Both the position numbers and the translations under genes were made by a program. A stretch of 24,297 nt of DNA from Gp6-AA40 sp050742535 (GTDB lineage: Bacteria; Acidobacteriota; Vicinamibacteria; Vicinamibacterales; UBA2999), in assembly GCA_050742535.1 (NCBI GenBank), contig JBOGIQ010000051.1, forward strand, positions 1 through 24,297. Reading direction: 5' to 3'. Positions 20,872 through 24,297 of the stretch are shown here, one piece after another. Below the pieces are notes generated by a model. That model searched no databases. It saw only the letters and a program-made list of their open reading frames with translations, and had not been told where the DNA came from. Positions within the stretch are counted from its first letter, which is position 1. Each line of letters starts with the position of its first letter.

Positions 20872-23613
20872 CTTCGCGTCTCTCCAATTCCCGGCGATGC
20901 CGACGTCCACAGTCAGCGGCACGCTCAGCGCCATCGCATTCTCCATCCGATCGCGGACGAGCGCCGCGGCGGCGTCGGCTTCGTCGCGCGGACTCTCGAA
21001 CAGCAGCTCGTCGTGAACGGTGAGGATCATCCGTGTCTTCAGCCCGCGGCGTGGAAGCTCCGCGTGCAGATCGATCATGGCCTTCTTGAGGATGTCCGCC
21101 GCCGAGCCCTGAATCGGCATATTGACCGCCTCCCGCTCGGCCTGCGCGCGCATCTGGAAATTGCGGCTGGTGAGGTTTGGCACCAGCCGCCGGCGCCCGG
21201 CCATCGTCCGGACGACGCCCGTCACGCGCGCCTCTTCGAGGATGCGATCGATGAATGCGCGAACCCGGGGAAAGCCGGCGAAGTACGCGTCGATGAATTC
21301 CTGCGCGGCTTCCTGCGTCACGTTGATGTCGCGCGACAGCGTGAACGGCGTCTTTCCGTAGAGGACGGCATAGTTGACCATCTTCGAGCGGCTGCGCAGC
21401 ACGTGCTTGTCGAGCCCGCTGTCGGGCCCGAACAGCTTCAACCCCGTGCGCTCGTGAATGTCCTCGCCGGTTCGGAACGCCTCGATCAGCGCTTCCTCGC
21501 CGGCCATGTGCGCGAGCACCCGTAACTCGATCTGCGAGTAGTCGGCGGAGATCAGCACATGATCCGGCGCGGCAATGAAGGCGCGGCGGATCTCCCGCCC
21601 CAGTTCCGTGCGAATCGGAATGTTCTGCAGGTTTGGATCGGAGCTGCTCAGGCGCCCGGTGGCCGCAACAGCCTGGTTGAAACAGGTGTGCACACGGCCG
21701 GTCTCGGGATGCATCATTTGCGGCAGCGCGTCGATGTAGGTGCTCTTCAGCTTGTGCAGCGCGCGCCACTCGAGGACGAGGCGCGGCAGGTCGTGCGACA
21801 GCGCGAGCTCCTCGAGGACCTCCGCCGCCGTGGACTGGGATCGCGTCTTCCCGGTTTTCTTCCCCGGCGTGAGCTGCAGCTTCTCGAAGAGGATGCGGCC
21901 CAGCTGCTGCGGCGAGTTGATGTTGAACTCTTCGCCGGCCAGTTCGAAGATGCGCGCCGTGTACCCGGCCAGTTCCTGCTCGACATGGCGCGACTGCGCG
22001 GCCAGGGCGACGGCGTCCAGCCCGATGCCGGCGCGTTCGATGTCGGCCAGCACCGGAATCAGCGGCATCTCGAGCTCGCGATAGACCGGCTCCAGGTGGT
22101 CGGTGACGAGCAGCGGCGCCAGCCGGTTCGACAGCTGGCGGGCGAGGTCGGCCCGCTCGCCCGCGTAATTGAGGAGCGCCTCGGGCGCGAGCCGGGCGAA
22201 CGACACGGCCCTGGCACCACGTCCGCAGACGTCTTCGTCCGTGAGCGCCTTGTAGCCGAGGTGCTCGAGCGAGGTCTCCTCGAGCGGGTGGCCGGACCGG
22301 GTGGCGTCGAGGAGATAGCTGGCGAGCATCGAATCGAACGCCACGCCGCGAAGGGCGATCGCATGTCCGGCGAGCACGATCATTTCGAACTTCACGTCGT
22401 GCCCAACCTTGCGGACTGCCTCATCTTCGAAGATCGTCCGCAGTCGATCGAGGGCGGTCCGCGCATCGGCTTGCGTCGGCGCCGCGGCGCTGGCCAGCAG
22501 GTCGTCCTTCGTGTCGGCGTTCTGGTGACCGAGCGGCACGTAGCGGGCGTCGCGATCGCGGGTGGCAAAGGCGATGCCGACGATGCGCGCCCGCATGGCG
22601 GACGGCGAATCCGGGATAATCCTGAAGGCGAACTCGCCGGCCCGCCGCAGATCCTCGATGAGCACATCGAGCTCGGTCAGCGTCGTGACGAGCCGGTAAT
22701 CCTTCTGAATCGTGTCCGCCGTCGGCGCGTAATCGTTGACGAGGGTCCGGAACGCGAGGCGGGTAAACAGCTCGTAGCATCGTTCGCGCGACGCGCCACG
22801 GTAGCGCAGCGACTCGAAGTCGATGTCGAGCGGAACGTCCGTACGAATGGTGACGAGCTCCCGGCTGCGCAGCGCGTCTTTCCGATGCGTAGACAAGGTC
22901 TCGCGCTGTTTCGGTTTCAGCTCACCCAGCCGTTCGAGCATCGCGTCGAGCCCGCCGAACTGCGTGACGAGGTCGACGGCTCCCTTCTTGCCGATCCCGG
23001 GAACGCCGGCGACGTTGTCGCTGGTGTCGCCGACGAGCGCCAGCACGTCGGTGACCTGTTCCGGCCGTACGCCGAACTTCTCGACAACGCCGTCACTGTC
23101 GAACCAGGCGCCGTCCTCGCGCGGATCGTAGACGCGGATTCCCGATCCGACCATCTGAAAGAAATCCTTGTCGATCGAGACGATCGCGACCTCGAAGCCG
23201 TCGGCGTGCGCACGCATCGCCACGGTTCCGATGACGTCGTCGGCCTCGTAGCCGGCCGCCGTCAGGATCGGCACGCCCATCGCCTCGCACGCCTGATGAA
23301 CCCAGTTGATCTGTTCGGCCAGGTCGTCCGGCATCGCCGCGCGGTTGGCCTTGTAGTCGGCGACCAGCTGATCGCGGAAGGTCGGCCCGGCGAGGTCGAA
23401 CGACGCCGCGATGTACGCCGGGTGGTGATCGGCGATCAGCTTGCGAAGCATCGTGACGAAGACGTAGACCGCATGGGTGGTCTGTCCTTCCTGATTGGAC
23501 AGTCCGCGCCCGCGGAACGCGTGATAGGCCCGGTACATCTGCGAGCTGCCGTCGATCAGAAAGAGGGTGCGTCGGGCCTGTCCTGAGCGAGTGTCAGCGT
23601 GCCGAAGGGCCAT
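20866..23613 (-). CDS. polA: DNA polymerase I, proofreading-dead, natural Tyr in the O-helix
   Basis: A 915-residue family A polymerase for Okazaki-fragment maturation and repair synthesis. The 5'-3' exonuclease domain (about 15-300) is intact: LIDGSSQMYRAYHAF, GYEADDVIGT, SIDKDFFQ, GDTSDNVAGVPGIGKK. The 3'-5' exonuclease fold follows, but its metal-binding residues are gone (FAF-R-I-I where E. coli has FAF-D-T-E; Glu410 for Asp424; Arg487 for Asp501). The polymerase domain is intact: motif A SADYSQIELR (Asp691), O-helix RSRSKMVNYAVLYG (Arg740, Lys744, Tyr748) and motif C VHDE (Asp868, Glu869). Tyr748 aligns with E. coli Phe762. The start is ATG 23613, with a possible -10 box GATACT nine bases upstream. 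The stop codon lies in a repeat array. Confidence 0.97.
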   Translation of the reverse strand: MALRHADTRSGQARRTLFLIDGSSQMYRAYHAFRGRGLSNQEGQTTHAVYVFVTMLRKLIADHHPAYIAASFDLAGPTFRDQLVADYKANRAAMPDDLAEQINWVHQACEAMGVPILTAAGYEADDVIGTVAMRAHADGFEVAIVSIDKDFFQMVGSGIRVYDPREDGAWFDSDGVVEKFGVRPEQVTDVLALVGDTSDNVAGVPGIGKKGAVDLVTQFGGLDAMLERLGELKPKQRETLSTHRKDALRSRELVTIRTDVPLDIDFESLRYRGASRERCYELFTRLAFRTLVNDYAPTADTIQKDYRLVTTLTELDVLIEDLRRAGEFAFRIIPDSPSAMRARIVGIAFATRDRDARYVPLGHQNADTKDDLLASAAAPTQADARTALDRLRTIFEDEAVRKVGHDVKFEMIVLAGHAIALRGVAFDSMLASYLLDATRSGHPLEETSLEHLGYKALTDEDVCGRGARAVSFARLAPEALLNYAGERADLARQLSNRLAPLLVTDHLEPVYRELEMPLIPVLADIERAGIGLDAVALAAQSRHVEQELAGYTARIFELAGEEFNINSPQQLGRILFEKLQLTPGKKTGKTRSQSTAAEVLEELALSHDLPRLVLEWRALHKLKSTYIDALPQMMHPETGRVHTCFNQAVAATGRLSSSDPNLQNIPIRTELGREIRRAFIAAPDHVLISADYSQIELRVLAHMAGEEALIEAFRTGEDIHERTGLKLFGPDSGLDKHVLRSRSKMVNYAVLYGKTPFTLSRDINVTQEAAQEFIDAYFAGFPRVRAFIDRILEEARVTGVVRTMAGRRRLVPNLTSRNFQMRAQAEREAVNMPIQGSAADILKKAMIDLHAELPRRGLKTRMILTVHDELLFESPRDEADAAAALVRDRMENAMALSVPLTVDVGIAGNWRDAKP

Positions 23614-23622
23614 GTGTGAGGA

Positions 23623-23639
23623 AGTATCTCAGATATGAT
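23623..23639. promoter_or_regulatory. Divergent -10 boxes between polA and the lipoprotein gene
   Basis: On the minus strand GATACT (complement of 23623-23628) ends nine bases before the polA ATG. On the plus strand TATGAT (23634-23639) ends eight bases before the ATG at 23648. The whole spacer is only 34 bp, so any -35 contacts must lie inside the opposite gene. GGAGG at 23641-23645 is just 2 bases from the ATG, too close for a normal ribosome-binding site. Confidence 0.45.
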
Positions 23640-23647
23640 TGGAGGTC

Positions 23648-24297
23648 ATGCCGATTGCAGGACGCGTCGCCGTGTGCGTCGTGCTCTGCTGTAGTGCGAT
23701 AGCCACCGCATGCAGCGGCCGCGTGCTCAAGCCGCAGTACGAGTACGAAGAGGAGTTGTACCTGGGTCTCGACGGCTCGGCGACGCTCAATCTCAACGCG
23801 TCGGTTCCCGCGCTTGTCGCGCTGCACGGCGTTGACCTGCCCACGGACGCTCGCGCGCGGCTCGATCGCGGCCGTGTCCGCGCGCTGTTTGCGCATCCGG
23901 ACTCCGCCGTCACGCTCAGCACGTCGCGGCGCGGCGGCCGCCGGTTTGTCCACGTCAGCGTTCAGGTGGACGACGTCCGCAGGCTGGCGCAGATCCGGAT
24001 GTTCGGCTGGTCCAGGTACGAGTTCCGCCGCGACAGCGATCGCATCGAGTTCAATCAGGTCGTCGGACCGTCCGCCAGCCGCAGTGTCAGCGACGTCGGA
24101 TGGGACGGCAGCGAACTGGTCGCCTTCCGGATGCACCTGCCGAGCGAGATCCTGTTCCACAACAGCTCCGCCGACGTGCGCCGCGGCAACATTCTCGAGT
24201 GGGAGCAGCCGCTCTCCGTCCGGACAGACGGGGAGCCGCTGGATCTGCGGGTCCAGATGGCGCCCGAGTCGATTCTGTACAGGACGCTGCTCTTGTT
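23648..24297 (+). CDS. Lipoprotein of unknown function, C-terminus beyond the window
   Basis: The frame is open from the ATG at 23648 to the window end (216 complete codons, no stop). The start is MPIAGRVAVCVVLCCSAIATAC, a signal sequence with a lipobox-like ATAC at Cys22, so the product is probably a lipid-anchored envelope protein. After the anchor comes QYEYEEELYLGLDGSATLNLNAS, then an Arg-rich mixed region (about 57-100) and VHVSVQVDDVRRLAQI. The remainder alternates beta-like segments. The arrangement recalls LppM-type lipoproteins, but that resemblance is from memory and weak. It is divergent from polA with only 34 bases between starts. Codon use looks like the neighbouring genes, so this is a real coding region. 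Confidence 0.8.
   Translation, partial: MPIAGRVAVCVVLCCSAIATACSGRVLKPQYEYEEELYLGLDGSATLNLNASVPALVALHGVDLPTDARARLDRGRVRALFAHPDSAVTLSTSRRGGRRFVHVSVQVDDVRRLAQIRMFGWSRYEFRRDSDRIEFNQVVGPSASRSVSDVGWDGSELVAFRMHLPSEILFHNSSADVRRGNILEWEQPLSVRTDGEPLDLRVQMAPESILYRTLLL

Noticed and set aside
21559..23586. A 675-codon open frame on the plus strand opposite polA
   Set aside because: It is antisense to strongly conserved polA codons and has the low-information composition of a shadow frame.
1..24297. A defence island or biosynthetic cluster
   Set aside because: The window has only one gene with a possible defence link (rmuC), which is a common housekeeping family, and no group of genes forms a recognisable secondary-metabolite or defence set.

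Overview
The window is ordinary chromosomal DNA of a GC-rich bacterium, most likely an Acidobacteriota member close to Vicinamibacteria. The pointers are a VWFA protein of the type abundant in acidobacteria, the mix of housekeeping families with acidobacterial-looking variants, and dispersed short repeats at gene ends. This placement is inferred from family resemblance; no rRNA gene is present. No phage, plasmid, insertion sequence, tRNA, rRNA or CRISPR array is visible, and no gap between genes exceeds 300 bases.

Layout. Positions 1-2471 (minus) hold a three-gene run: an AlaA-like aminotransferase, an AI-2E-family membrane protein and the start of a Kbl/BioF-type PLP enzyme. Positions 2674-4363 (plus) encode a secreted VWFA protein and an OmpA-family lipoprotein, closed by a strong terminator at 4399-4429. 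Positions 4493-6239 carry a PAP2-type membrane phosphatase and a pteridine-reductase-like SDR. A DUF2231-Rieske fusion (minus) is divergent from a plus run at 7098-12903: beta-CASP metallo-hydrolase, aminotransferase, 4-alpha-glucanotransferase and glutamyl-tRNA synthetase, the last three tightly packed. A convergent minus pair, rmuC then a MetRS-like gene, covers 12994-16222. DUF1015 and serC overlap at 16283-18614 (serine synthesis). Minus pcnB, plus a tetratricopeptide-like secreted protein, minus polA and the start of a plus lipoprotein complete the window.

The most unusual features are not a classical gene cluster. (1) Period-7 repeat arrays occur three times: inside the DUF1015 reading frame (17180-17242), at the meeting point of serC and pcnB (18615-18642), and at the polA 3' end (20824-20871). 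In two cases the array supplies a gene's stop codon, and in all three the purine- or G-rich strand is the sense strand of a gene. (2) Several transcription-unit-leading genes have a TANNNT -10 box ending 6-9 nt before the start codon, which predicts leaderless mRNAs. (3) The MetRS-like enzyme keeps its ATP motifs but has changed methionine-pocket positions and about 64 extra residues before its ITRD motif. (4) DNA polymerase I lacks the proofreading carboxylates and has a natural tyrosine at the position of E. coli Phe762.

Most predicted gene functions are housekeeping: translation (gltX, the MetRS-like gene), DNA replication and repair (polA, rmuC), RNA 3' processing (pcnB, beta-CASP enzyme), amino-acid metabolism (serC, two aminotransferases, Kbl-like) and glycogen/maltodextrin use (malQ).
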